From contig JAICLZ010000046.1 in NCBI GenBank assembly GCA_025929535.1, forward strand, positions 1 through 33,732: a stretch of 33,732 nucleotides of DNA, read 5' to 3'. Source of the DNA: Gemmatimonadaceae bacterium. GTDB lineage: Bacteria; Gemmatimonadota; Gemmatimonadetes; Gemmatimonadales; Gemmatimonadaceae. The notes under the pieces were generated by a model. It made no database searches. It worked only from the letters and a program-made list of their open reading frames with translations, and was not told the origin of the DNA. Of this stretch, positions 6,996 to 14,745 are shown in pieces; the first letter of the stretch is position 1; every line of letters begins with the position of its first letter. A program made the position numbers and the translations under genes.

Positions 6996-7727
6996 ATGAT
7001 CTCACGACAGGAAACTTTCGAGCAGACGAGCACGACCAACGATCCGTGGGCTGCGCTCGCGGCACCGCTTCCCGCCGGCACTGTCGCGTGGCGGCAAGAC
7101 GGTCGCGCCATCGAGCGCGATGGGAAGCACTTCGCACGCTTCGTCGCGTACGTCGAAGCCAACACCGTTCGCGAGCGGCTCGACAGCGTCGTTCCCGGCG
7201 AGTGGAATCTCACGATCGAGCTTCTTCCCGTTGTTGCGGCAACGGACGATGCGGAAAATGGCGATGCCAATCGCTACGCCTTCAAGGCCCGGCTGCAGAT
7301 CCTCGGGATCGTGCGCGAGGACGTGGGCACCGGCAAGGACTACAAGCAGGCGTCCACCGATGCGTTCAAGCGGGCGGCGGTCCGCTTCGGCATCGGCCAC
7401 GAGCTCTATCAGCTCGGCACGAACTGGGTCGAGCTCGAAAGTGGTGCGAAGGGCGCGCGCCCTGTCGAAGATCCACAGGCGGCGCACGATCGCCGCGTGT
7501 CCACGCAGTCGGGCACAGCGTCGCCGCAGCTCTCGTTGCCCACCACACCCACGCTTTCTCTCGAGCGCGGCGTGGCGGAGTCGCCGGACGTGCCGGACTG
7601 CCCCTTGTGCAACGGGCGGATGTGGGACAACCGCTTGAACAAGCGGAATCCCAAGGCTCCTGATTTCAAGTGCCGCGACCGCCGCTGCGACGGCGTCGTC
7701 TGGCGCCTGCCCGAGCGCGCAGTCTAG
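6996..7727 (+). CDS. Rad52/Rad22-like single-strand annealing protein with C-terminal zinc ribbon
   Basis: The first 150 residues of this 243-residue protein fit the Rad52/Rad22 family of DNA annealing proteins: an N-terminal segment with FVAYVEANTVRERLD, a VVPGEWN turn, then the hallmark helix KQASTDAFKRAAVRFGIGHEL. Such proteins pair complementary single strands in repair or recombination. After a low-complexity linker rich in Ser, Thr and Pro (about 150-195), the C-terminus has CPLC (Cys202, Cys205) and CRDRRC (Cys226, Cys231), a CX2C-X20-CX4C zinc-ribbon candidate that could contact DNA or a partner. A GGTGG ribosome site precedes the ATG. It follows the small Cys/His gene and meets the GNAT gene tail to tail, sharing the bases CTA of both stops. 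Confidence 0.75.
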   Translation: MISRQETFEQTSTTNDPWAALAAPLPAGTVAWRQDGRAIERDGKHFARFVAYVEANTVRERLDSVVPGEWNLTIELLPVVAATDDAENGDANRYAFKARLQILGIVREDVGTGKDYKQASTDAFKRAAVRFGIGHELYQLGTNWVELESGAKGARPVEDPQAAHDRRVSTQSGTASPQLSLPTTPTLSLERGVAESPDVPDCPLCNGRMWDNRLNKRNPKAPDFKCRDRRCDGVVWRLPERAV

Positions 7728-8278
7728 GGCGTCGTTCCGCGCGCGAGGGCGCGAAGGGGTGCGGCACGCGTGAACGCCGCCGGCGTGAGTGAGTAGTACA
7801 CGCTGTCGTGGCCGGATCCGGGCCGTACCCCTTCGTAGCGCATCCCCAGCTTGTCCATCACGCGGCGCGAGCCGGTGTTCTCGGGCGATGCGACCGCCAC
7901 GATCCGCTCGAGCCCGAGCACTGCAAAACCCCATTGCACGATGGCGCTTGCCACTTCCGTGGCGTAGCCTCGCCCCCACGCCGCTCTTCCAAAGGCGTAT
8001 CCCACCTCGATCTCGTTCGTGCCGCTCAACGGTTGCAGCCCCGCCCAGCCCACCGGCAACGGCTCCTCGCGCAGTCGCACGCCGAACATGCCGAGTCCGT
8101 GCTCTTCCCAGCAGCGAACGTAGCGCGCGAGCCGCTCGATGGCCTGCTGATGTGAGAGTGGCCCCGCATGTCCGATGTATTGCATGACCTCTGCATCACC
8201 GGCGAGCTCCGCGTACCACGCGAGGTCGCCGGGCTCCATCGGTTGCAATTCGAGTCGGGCGGTAATCAGCGCAGGCAT
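7724..8278 (-). CDS. GNAT-family N-acetyltransferase (RimJ/RimL-like)
   Basis: This 184-residue cytoplasmic acyltransferase should transfer acetyl from acetyl-CoA to an amine. It begins with the RimJ/RimL-type phrase ITARLELQPM, has a central strand NEIEVGYAF followed by the acetyl-CoA loop AAWGRGYATEV (motif A, Q/RxxGxG/A), and the C-terminal pair ERIVAVASPENTGSRRVMDKLGM typical of this subgroup. The acceptor cannot be told: RimJ/L relatives modify ribosomal proteins, antibiotics or small molecules. It is convergent with the Rad52-like gene, the two TAG stops overlapping in CTAG, and divergent from the M19 peptidase gene. Confidence 0.88.
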   Translation of the reverse strand: MPALITARLELQPMEPGDLAWYAELAGDAEVMQYIGHAGPLSHQQAIERLARYVRCWEEHGLGMFGVRLREEPLPVGWAGLQPLSGTNEIEVGYAFGRAAWGRGYATEVASAIVQWGFAVLGLERIVAVASPENTGSRRVMDKLGMRYEGVRPGSGHDSVYYSLTPAAFTRAAPLRALARGTTP

Positions 8279-8418
8279 CGCTCACCTTACCGGGTGATCG
8301 CCGTTCGAGCAAGGAAAAGAGAACCGCGGAGCGCCCTCGCACTTCGCGTGACCGCGTGCAACATTGTGCGAGCCGGTTCGTTTGCCCGCCCACACTCCTG
8401 TCTCGTGACCCACGCCTC

Positions 8419-9693
8419 ATGCTGATCCGACTCATCCTGATCGCCCTCGTCGCCTGCGCACTCTTCGCGCCCACGCACGCCTCCGCGCAGGACGCCGACG
8501 CGAATCTCGCGCGCGCAAAGCGCATCCTGCGCACGACGCCGCTGGTCGATGGGCACAACGATCTCGCATGGCGCATCCGCGAGGACAAACACACCCCGCG
8601 CGACGTCGAGGCGTACGATCTCCGCAAAACGACCCCGGGGCACACGGATCTCGCGCGCATGAAAGAGGGGATGCTCGGCGCGCAGTTCTGGTCGGTCTAC
8701 GTTCCGGGCGAGATCAAGGACTCGGGATACGCGCGCGTGCAGCTCGAGGAGATCGACATCGCCAGGCGCTTCATTGCGAAGTATCCCGAGCGGCTGGCCT
8801 TCGCCACGCGCGCATCCGACATCAGGAAGGATTTCGCGCAAGGCAAGGTCGCGTCCTTTCTCGGCATGGAGGGCGGTCACGCGATCGAGAACTCGCTCGG
8901 CGCCCTGCGCGCGTACTACGATCTGGGCGTGCGCTACATGACGCTCACGCACAACGTGACGCTCGACTGGGCCGACGCCGCGCTCGATACGGCGAAGCAC
9001 GGTGGTCTCACGCCGTTCGGGAAGGAGGTCGTGCGGGAGATGAACCGGCTCGGAATGCTCGTGGATCTCGCGCACGTTTCGCCCGGAACCATGAGCGCGG
9101 CGCTCGATGTGAGCGAGGCGCCCGTGATCTTTTCGCACTCGGGCGCGCGTGCGCTCGTCGACCACCCGCGGAACGTACCCGATTCCATTCTCGCGCGGCT
9201 TCGGAAGAATGGCGGGATCGTGATGGTGCCCTTCGTCAACAGCTTCGTGTCGCCGGAGGTGCGCGCACACGATCTCGTGCAGGATTCCGTCGCGAAGGAG
9301 GCAGCAAAGAAATTTCCGGACGACAGCGCGGCGATGCATCGCGAGGTGCGCGCATGGCGCGCGACGCATCCGCTGCCGCTGGCAACGCTGGCGCAGGTGG
9401 CCGACCAGATCGAGCACGTGCGAGACGTCGCCGGCATCGATCACGTGGGCATCGGCAGCGACTTCGACGGATTCGAGGATGTGATTCCCGGACTCGAAAA
9501 CGTGTCGCGCTTTCCCTATCTGCTCGCGGAGCTCGCGCGGCGCGGATGGTCCGATGCCGACTTGCGGAAGGTGACGGGAGAGAATTTCATCCGTGTGTTC
9601 ACGGAGGCGGAGGCTGTCTCGCGCAGACTGCAGAAAGAGCGCGGGCCGTCGCTGGCCACGATCTCCGACGCATCGCCGCGTGTGAATCCCTAA
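8419..9693 (+). CDS. Secreted membrane dipeptidase (M19 family)
   Basis: M19 zinc dipeptidases cleave dipeptides, often including D-residues, outside the cytoplasm. The chosen ATG at 8419 gives 424 residues beginning with a clear signal peptide ([10 protein letters not shown]..., cleavage after about HASAQ at residue 24); an upstream in-frame ATG at 8356 would bury that signal. Metal residues are visible: His46 and Asp48 in DGHND, Glu151 in GMEGGH, His219 in DLAHVS and His240 in FSHSGARA. The GIGSDFDG motif near residue 350 is also characteristic. It probably works in the periplasm in peptide scavenging or wall turnover. It stands alone, tail to tail with tRNA-Leu. Confidence 0.93.
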   Translation: MLIRLILIALVACALFAPTHASAQDADANLARAKRILRTTPLVDGHNDLAWRIREDKHTPRDVEAYDLRKTTPGHTDLARMKEGMLGAQFWSVYVPGEIKDSGYARVQLEEIDIARRFIAKYPERLAFATRASDIRKDFAQGKVASFLGMEGGHAIENSLGALRAYYDLGVRYMTLTHNVTLDWADAALDTAKHGGLTPFGKEVVREMNRLGMLVDLAHVSPGTMSAALDVSEAPVIFSHSGARALVDHPRNVPDSILARLRKNGGIVMVPFVNSFVSPEVRAHDLVQDSVAKEAAKKFPDDSAAMHREVRAWRATHPLPLATLAQVADQIEHVRDVAGIDHVGIGSDFDGFEDVIPGLENVSRFPYLLAELARRGWSDADLRKVTGENFIRVFTEAEAVSRRLQKERGPSLATISDASPRVNP

Positions 9694-9796
9694 CCCGTCA
9701 GCGCGGGCGATCCATTATTTCGAGCAGGGCCGGAAAGGAAATCCGCACCGTGGGCGGCCATCAGAAGAGCGCGCTCAGCCGGAAGCGTAGAGCGAG

Positions 9797-9879
9797 TACC
9801 CGGGGCCGGACTCGAACCGGCACGGCCTTGCGGCCAAGGGATTTTAAGTCCCGCGCGTCTACCATTTCGCCACCCGGGT
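9797..9879 (-). tRNA. tRNA-Leu (anticodon TAA)
   Basis: The minus strand folds as a class II tRNA. The 7-bp acceptor is ACCCGGG/CCCGGGT, followed by TG and GCGAAATGGTAGACGC (D arm). The anticodon loop is CTTAAAA with TAA. There is a variable arm GGCCGCAAGGCC-type stem and a T arm GCCGG-TTCGAGT-CCGGC. The discriminator is A (position 9797) and CCA is not encoded. It reads UUA codons, which are rare in such GC-rich genes. It lies 34 bp after the kinase gene on the same strand. Confidence 0.97.
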
Positions 9880-9913
9880 GCAACTCGCCTCTGCGCGCCT
9901 CGCCCCTACGCGA

Positions 9914-10873
9914 TCACTCGCGTGCGCGCCACGCACGCAACCGTCCGGTAATCCTGCTCAGCGCGCCGCCTTCTCCTGCGCGTGATGATTCACTCGAGAC
10001 AATGTGCAGCGCACTCGCGAACTCCGAAATGCTCGCAAATCGATTGCCCCTCGACCGGGACATTGCGCGTGTGATCGCCTCGTCCACGGGAGCCGGTACA
10101 TCTGCGCGCACGAGCCGCACCGACGGCGCGCTGCTCGCGAACATCTTCGCGACGACCGCTCCCGCGGTGCGACCACCGAAGGGAGTCTCGCCTGCGAGCA
10201 TCTCGTACAGTACCACCGCCAGGCTGTACTGATCCGTTCGCCCATCGAGCAGCGGATCGCCTCCGACCTGCTCGGGACTCATGTACTGCGGCGAGCCGAT
10301 CACGAAACCCGTCGTCGTCGTCGGCACTTCGACGTCGGCAACGCCGGCCTTCGTGCTCCCATCCGCGTCACGCAACGCACGCGCGATCCCGAAATCGGCG
10401 AGCAGCGTATCCTGCGCGTCGCGCACGAGAATGTTGTCCGGCTTCACATCGCGGTGCATGTAGCCCGCTCCGTGCGCGTACGCGAGCGCGCTGGCCACGT
10501 CGCACGCTATGCGGAGCGCTTCCGCGACGGTAAGATGTGTCTGGCGCGCGAGTCTCGCACGGAGCGTCTCGCCCGCCACGTAGGGCATCGAGTACCAGAG
10601 GAGAACGCCGTCCACATCCCCGTGGTCGAGCACCGGCAGAATGTTCGGATGCGTGAGTCGCGAGGTGACGGCAATCTCGTGGCGGAACCGCTGGATGCCG
10701 ACGCTCCTCGCGAGCTCGGCGTGCAACACCTTGAGCGCCACCAGCCGATCGGCTTTCGACTCTCTCGCAAGGAATACGGTGGCCATGCCGCCTGCGGCGA
10801 GCGCATCCTGCACTTCGTACGAGTCGCCGAGAGCGGCCTGCAGCCGCCCGCCCAGCTCACCGCCTCGAGACAT
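9914..10873 (-). CDS. Soluble serine/threonine protein kinase
   Basis: This is a Hanks-type kinase that transfers phosphate from ATP to Ser/Thr on proteins. The 319-residue product is nearly all catalytic domain: Gly loop AAGGMATVF (27-35), ATP-anchoring Lys48 in VALKVL, helix-C Glu66, catalytic HRDVKPDN (140-147), DFG at 160-162, and a long activation segment ending in GSPQYMSPEQ. No transmembrane helix, PASTA or TPR domain follows, so it is probably cytoplasmic and controlled by partners or autophosphorylation. The ATG at 10873 is chosen because the kinase domain starts there; the open frame upstream runs through the tRNA-Gly gene and is not coding. It lies between two tRNA genes on the same strand. 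Confidence 0.93.
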   Translation of the reverse strand: MSRGGELGGRLQAALGDSYEVQDALAAGGMATVFLARESKADRLVALKVLHAELARSVGIQRFRHEIAVTSRLTHPNILPVLDHGDVDGVLLWYSMPYVAGETLRARLARQTHLTVAEALRIACDVASALAYAHGAGYMHRDVKPDNILVRDAQDTLLADFGIARALRDADGSTKAGVADVEVPTTTTGFVIGSPQYMSPEQVGGDPLLDGRTDQYSLAVVLYEMLAGETPFGGRTAGAVVAKMFASSAPSVRLVRADVPAPVDEAITRAMSRSRGNRFASISEFASALHIVSSESSRAGEGGALSRITGRLRAWRARE

Positions 10874-10932
10874 GTGCTCCTCGGCTCGCGAATGCGCGCC
10901 GTACTTCGAACCGACGTGTGTGCGAACGGTCA

Positions 10933-11005
10933 AGCGGGAAACGGGACTCGAACCCGCGACCCCAACCTTGGCAAGGTTGTGCTCTACCAACTGAGCTATT
11001 CCCGC
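10933..11005 (-). tRNA. tRNA-Gly (anticodon GCC)
   Basis: The minus strand gives a 73-base tRNA with acceptor GCGGGAA paired to TTCCCGC, D arm GCTC-AGTTGGTA-GAGC, anticodon stem-loop ACCTT-GCC-AAGGT and T arm GCGGG-TTCGAGT-CCCGT. The discriminator is T, usual for glycine. CCA is not encoded. It lies 59 bp upstream of the kinase start on the same strand. Confidence 0.98.
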
Positions 11006-11072
11006 GACAGCGTCGAAGTTATGAAGCTGCGGAGCCGCGAACAAGTGACCGCACGCGCGCCCCCGTCTCGCG

Positions 11073-11843
11073 TCAGCGCTCCAGCTGAGCCGCGAAGCGC
11101 AGGCGTACGTAGTCCGCCGTCCAGGCGCCCGTTCGTCCCCGCAGACTGGGCGCCAGGAGCGACGTGACCTCCTCGAGAATGTCTTCGCGCTCTTCCCTGC
11201 CCACATTCGCGAGAAACGGATTGGCGAATGTGTCGAGCCAGCCGCGCATCCCTGTTGGAAGGGGCGTCGGTCGCGGAATGAGCGCCATGCGGAGCACGAC
11301 GAAGCGATGGGCCTCGAGGCGTTCCGCGAACTCGACCGGCGTGGGGAAGTACCAGGGCCAGCGCGCTTCGCCGTCGATCGCGTGCGCGCGAAGCACGGCA
11401 AGGATGGCGGTGGTGATTGCCGCGACGTTTCCGTGCGCTCCCATCTCGCCCACGAATCGCCCGCCGGACTTCAGCGCTTTCGCGATGTTCGCGAGCGCGA
11501 GATCGGTCTCGCGCATCCAATGCAGCGCGGCATTCGAGAACGCCGCGTCGAACTCGTCGCGAAACGGAAGCGCGTAGACGTCCATTACGCGGGCGTCCAA
11601 GTCTCGTGCGCGCGCGGCCTCGATGAGGGTGCGCGAGCTGTCGATGCCGACCACATCCGCGCCGCGCGCCACGATCGAGGCGGTGAGCGCGCCATCGCCG
11701 CAGCCCACATCGAGCACGCGCTCGCCTGGCTTCGCATCGAGCCAGTCGATGACCGGCTCGCCCAGCTCCGCCACGAATCGCGCATTGCGCGCATAGTCCT
11801 CGGCGCTCCACTCCTGCGCGGGCGAATTCGAATGCTCACTCAT
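11073..11843 (-). CDS. Class I SAM-dependent methyltransferase (Tam-like)
   Basis: This 256-residue cytoplasmic enzyme should transfer methyl from S-adenosylmethionine. It has the Rossmann motif I VLDVGCGDGALT, an acidic strand end VVGIDSS, motif II-III DVYALPF and FDAAFSNAALHWM, and the post-motif GGRFVGEMG. The helix phrase FSNAALHW resembles trans-aconitate 2-methyltransferase and its relatives, but that family is broad, so the acceptor is unknown. The ATG at 11843 is preceded by AGAAGGA with good spacing, which decides it over an upstream ATG at 11906. It precedes tRNA-Gly and the kinase on the same strand and follows the GDSL lipoprotein gene by 83 bp. Confidence 0.9.
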   Translation of the reverse strand: MSEHSNSPAQEWSAEDYARNARFVAELGEPVIDWLDAKPGERVLDVGCGDGALTASIVARGADVVGIDSSRTLIEAARARDLDARVMDVYALPFRDEFDAAFSNAALHWMRETDLALANIAKALKSGGRFVGEMGAHGNVAAITTAILAVLRAHAIDGEARWPWYFPTPVEFAERLEAHRFVVLRMALIPRPTPLPTGMRGWLDTFANPFLANVGREEREDILEEVTSLLAPSLRGRTGAWTADYVRLRFAAQLER

Positions 11844-11926
11844 TCGCGTATCCTTCTGGGCAGGATGCACAGCGGAGCCTCCGCGAGATGCCGGCGCGCG
11901 CCGCAACTCGCATTACCTCCTCGTCT

Positions 11927-13162
11927 TCACTGCGTGTGTGGTACGCTCGTGCCGTACTTGGCGTTGATGGCATCGATGATGTTGTTCGCGAGCAGGACGT
12001 GTGCGGCTGCAGCCGGATGCACGCCATCGAGCGAAAAATATGTTCCGAAAGGTGCCGCGGGATCCGCAAGATTCGGAAAAACCGGAATCGCTCCGGATGC
12101 TTTGAGCGCGACGAGCGCCGGATTCGGATCGTAGTACGCAAAGCCGAGCGTGTCCGCCTCGGCCGCAATGAGCGTGTTGTACGCGTTCACGGTATCGGTG
12201 ACTGCAGCCTGCTCCGCCGCATCCAGTACGTACGCGTTGCCGAGCGGCTGAAACGGCGAGGGAAGCGACTCACAGTACACGGTGGCCGGATGCGTGCCAG
12301 CCCGGATGGCGCCCGCGAGCGCGAAGTTGATGAGCGACGTGGTGGTCGGAGGACAAGTGGTCGGATCGATGACCGTGGTCGCTCCAGCCACCTGATCGAA
12401 CGCGCCCTTCACCGTTGGATCGTACAGCGCTGCAGCCGGAAAGAGCAGCGGCACGTTGGCCGTATTCACGACGCCGATGAGCACACCTCCCTCGAGCGAC
12501 GGAATCGCCTTGAGCGCCTTGACCAGATTCTTGTAGTTGGTCGTGAACGCGGGCAGAGCCGTGATGCCGTTGGAGACACCGGGCGTAGCGGGGAGGATGC
12601 CAGTGAGCGACGCGTTCAGCACGTCGTTGTTGCCGATCCACGCGCTGACGAAGGTGGGCTGCGCCTCCGCGGCCCGCTGCGCCTGCGTTTCTCCGCCGAG
12701 GATCAGCGTGGTCAGCGCATTCTCCACGAGCGTATCGGGGCCGGGCACCGCAGCCGTGGGGGAGAGCGACGTTGCGTCGGGAACCGCCACGTTGTTGAGC
12801 GCTCCGGGCGTAGGCGTTGGCGTACGAAGCGCGCAGTCTTCTGCCGTGAGCCCCCCGACGCGATGCTGCGTGAGGAAATTGTCGATCGGCGGCGGACATC
12901 CGGGCCTGTTGAGCAGCGGGATTCGAAACCCGGTGTTCGCCGCCCGGGCGATCAGCACGGCATAGCTCTGCATCTGGGTCGAGTCGTTGATCCCGCCGGA
13001 CTGAACCCCCGCCGTGATGCTGTTTCCGATGGAGACATAGGTCTTGAAGAGCGGGGCGGCGGGTTTCGCGCCGAGAACGCCGTTGTCGCTGCTGCACGCT
13101 GTGATCGCCGAGGCCAGAAGGAACGCGGCAACTCCGCCGGCGAGATATCTGTTGCAGAACAT
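11927..13162 (-). CDS. SGNH/GDSL-type esterase-like lipoprotein
   Basis: This 411-residue protein looks like a secreted lipoprotein with an SGNH hydrolase fold, a family of esterases and lipases. A signal peptide ends in a lipobox ITAC with Cys23 as the lipidation site. The nucleophile block is SIGNSITAG (Ser48, with GNS instead of GDS), the oxyanion Asn block is IGNNDVLN, and the catalytic Asp/His block is DGVHP (Asp379, His382). A long insert lies between the blocks (about 75-330), more than in compact GDSL enzymes. An AGGGGG ribosome site precedes the ATG. It starts 19 bp after the FadL-like gene, so the two form a likely operon for lipid cleavage and uptake. The substrate is unknown. Confidence 0.85.
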   Translation of the reverse strand: MFCNRYLAGGVAAFLLASAITACSSDNGVLGAKPAAPLFKTYVSIGNSITAGVQSGGINDSTQMQSYAVLIARAANTGFRIPLLNRPGCPPPIDNFLTQHRVGGLTAEDCALRTPTPTPGALNNVAVPDATSLSPTAAVPGPDTLVENALTTLILGGETQAQRAAEAQPTFVSAWIGNNDVLNASLTGILPATPGVSNGITALPAFTTNYKNLVKALKAIPSLEGGVLIGVVNTANVPLLFPAAALYDPTVKGAFDQVAGATTVIDPTTCPPTTTSLINFALAGAIRAGTHPATVYCESLPSPFQPLGNAYVLDAAEQAAVTDTVNAYNTLIAAEADTLGFAYYDPNPALVALKASGAIPVFPNLADPAAPFGTYFSLDGVHPAAAAHVLLANNIIDAINAKYGTSVPHTQ

Positions 13163-13181
13163 CGAGATCCCCCTGTGGAGT

Positions 13182-14597
13182 TTAGAAGTTGATCTTGAGG
13201 CTGAGTGAGAAGACGTTTGCGTCGAGCGTGTAGAAGCCGCTGTTCAGCTGATCGGCGGAGGCGGTTGCCGACGGACTGTCCACCGTGCGCGACACCAATC
13301 GTCCGCGCCGGCCGCTCGTGTCCACGTGCAGATAGGCGGCATCGAGCGTGTACGATGCGCCGAGCGGGAGTCCGATGCCCACCGTGTAGTTGCGACGATC
13401 CATATCGGGGAGCAGCGGAGTCACGGTCACGTCTGGAGCGGGCGAGCCGATCCAATCGAAGCCCACCCGGCCGCGAAATCCGGCCGCGAACGCGTGCTCC
13501 ACCCCGACGCGCACGGAACTGGAGCTCTTGTAATCCTCGATCAGGATGTGACTCAGATTTGCATCGTTCGCCGGCCCCACGAAGTTCACGGCGAGCCTGT
13601 CGAAGGAGCTGTAGTCGATCCACGCATAGTCGACACTGATGTTCGTGTTCGTGAAGCCGGTGTAGCCGATGCCCGCCTGTAACTGCGCGGGATGATCGAT
13701 CTCGGTATTTACGTGCTGCCCCGCGCTGAGCGGAGCGCCTGGCGAGAACTGCGGCGTGAGCAGCGCGTCGAGAGGTGTACCAGCCGGGAGCTGAAAGGGG
13801 TTCCCCGCCGCGAGTACCAGATTGGTCAACTGTTGTGTGAACTGAACGTCCGCATCGTTGTATTTGAACTTCAACTTGGAGAGATATCGCGCCCCGATCT
13901 GCCAATCCGCGCCGATCTTCCCGTGGATGCCGACGTTGAATCCCCAGGCGGTCGCGGTGCCCTTCAGATCGGCAGAAGCGAACTGCGTTCCGGTAGGGAT
14001 GCCGACCTGTCCGAACGTGATCCCGCCTCCACCCGGCAGCGGAGCCGGGGCCAGATCGATGCCTTGTCGCAGCTCGACGTGAGAGATGCCGAACACCGGT
14101 CCACCACCGATCGACCATCCAGGTGCTATGCGATACGCGAAGTTCGGCTGGATGTAATCGCTGAGAAGCGAGGCGTACTGCGATTCGAAGCGCCCGGGAA
14201 AGTCCGGCTTCCACTGCGAGACGAGGCCGTACGGCACGTACGAGCCGATACCCACGGCCCACTTCGCGCCCTTCGGCGTGTAATTGAGGAAAATGTGCGG
14301 CGGAAACTTCGCTGGCACATCGCTCGGATAGCTCCTGCCCGTACTGTCTGCGTTGAAGCCGCCATTCACCTGCACCGCGGCCGCGCCCACGTACAGCCCC
14401 CAGCCCTGCAGAGCCGTTGTCGCCGACGGATTCCAGTAGATCTCCGATGGATCGTTGCAAGGAATGCTCGTGACGGCGAAGCCGCGCGCAACCGCGCACG
14501 ACCCGATCTCGTTGAGGCCGAATCCCTGCGCCTCAACTGCCGCGGGCACAGCCAGTGCAGCCACCATCAGACATCGCGAGAGACGATCGAAGTTCAT
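13182..14597 (-). CDS. OmpP1/FadL/TodX-family outer membrane channel
   Basis: FadL-type proteins are beta-barrels that bring long-chain fatty acids or other hydrophobic compounds across the outer membrane. The 471-residue product has a signal peptide (about 1-23, ending VEAQ), the N-terminal hatch-like start GFGLNEIGS, the family phrase DPSEIYWNPSA, and alternating beta-strands to a C-terminal Phe (SLSLKINF), a usual barrel end signal. The ATG at 14597 has a strong GGAGGA ribosome site; an upstream ATG at 14663 is rejected. The following SGNH lipoprotein suggests a lipid-ester cleavage and uptake pair, which is inference. The true ligand could be a hydrocarbon. Confidence 0.92.
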   Translation of the reverse strand: MNFDRLSRCLMVAALAVPAAVEAQGFGLNEIGSCAVARGFAVTSIPCNDPSEIYWNPSATTALQGWGLYVGAAAVQVNGGFNADSTGRSYPSDVPAKFPPHIFLNYTPKGAKWAVGIGSYVPYGLVSQWKPDFPGRFESQYASLLSDYIQPNFAYRIAPGWSIGGGPVFGISHVELRQGIDLAPAPLPGGGGITFGQVGIPTGTQFASADLKGTATAWGFNVGIHGKIGADWQIGARYLSKLKFKYNDADVQFTQQLTNLVLAAGNPFQLPAGTPLDALLTPQFSPGAPLSAGQHVNTEIDHPAQLQAGIGYTGFTNTNISVDYAWIDYSSFDRLAVNFVGPANDANLSHILIEDYKSSSSVRVGVEHAFAAGFRGRVGFDWIGSPAPDVTVTPLLPDMDRRNYTVGIGLPLGASYTLDAAYLHVDTSGRRGRLVSRTVDSPSATASADQLNSGFYTLDANVFSLSLKINF

Positions 14598-14692
14598 CAG
14601 GCTTGTCCTCCGTGAGACGCGCGCGGGATCGATTCGAATGGGAGAATGCGCTAGCGGATGCACGAATGCGGACGCACATCCAGAGTAACAGT

Positions 14693-14721
14693 ATTATCCG
14701 GCTCCGCGAATCGACAGTCTT
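14693..14721 (-). promoter_or_regulatory. Candidate promoter of the FadL-like / GDSL operon
   Basis: On the minus strand AAGACT (14721-14716) and GATAAT (14698-14693) are 17 bases apart, about 100 bp upstream of the FadL-like start. The -10 is good and the -35 weak. Confidence 0.3.
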
Positions 14722-14745
14722 GCGCGGCGCGCTGTCCCGCTGCAC

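Noticed and set aside
8287-9444. 385-codon open frame antisense to the M19 peptidase
   Set aside because: The peptidase has a signal peptide and all metal residues; the antisense frame has neither motifs nor a ribosome site.
10874-11401. N-terminal extension of the kinase
   Set aside because: It would read through the tRNA-Gly gene and the end of the methyltransferase gene; the kinase domain begins right after 10873.
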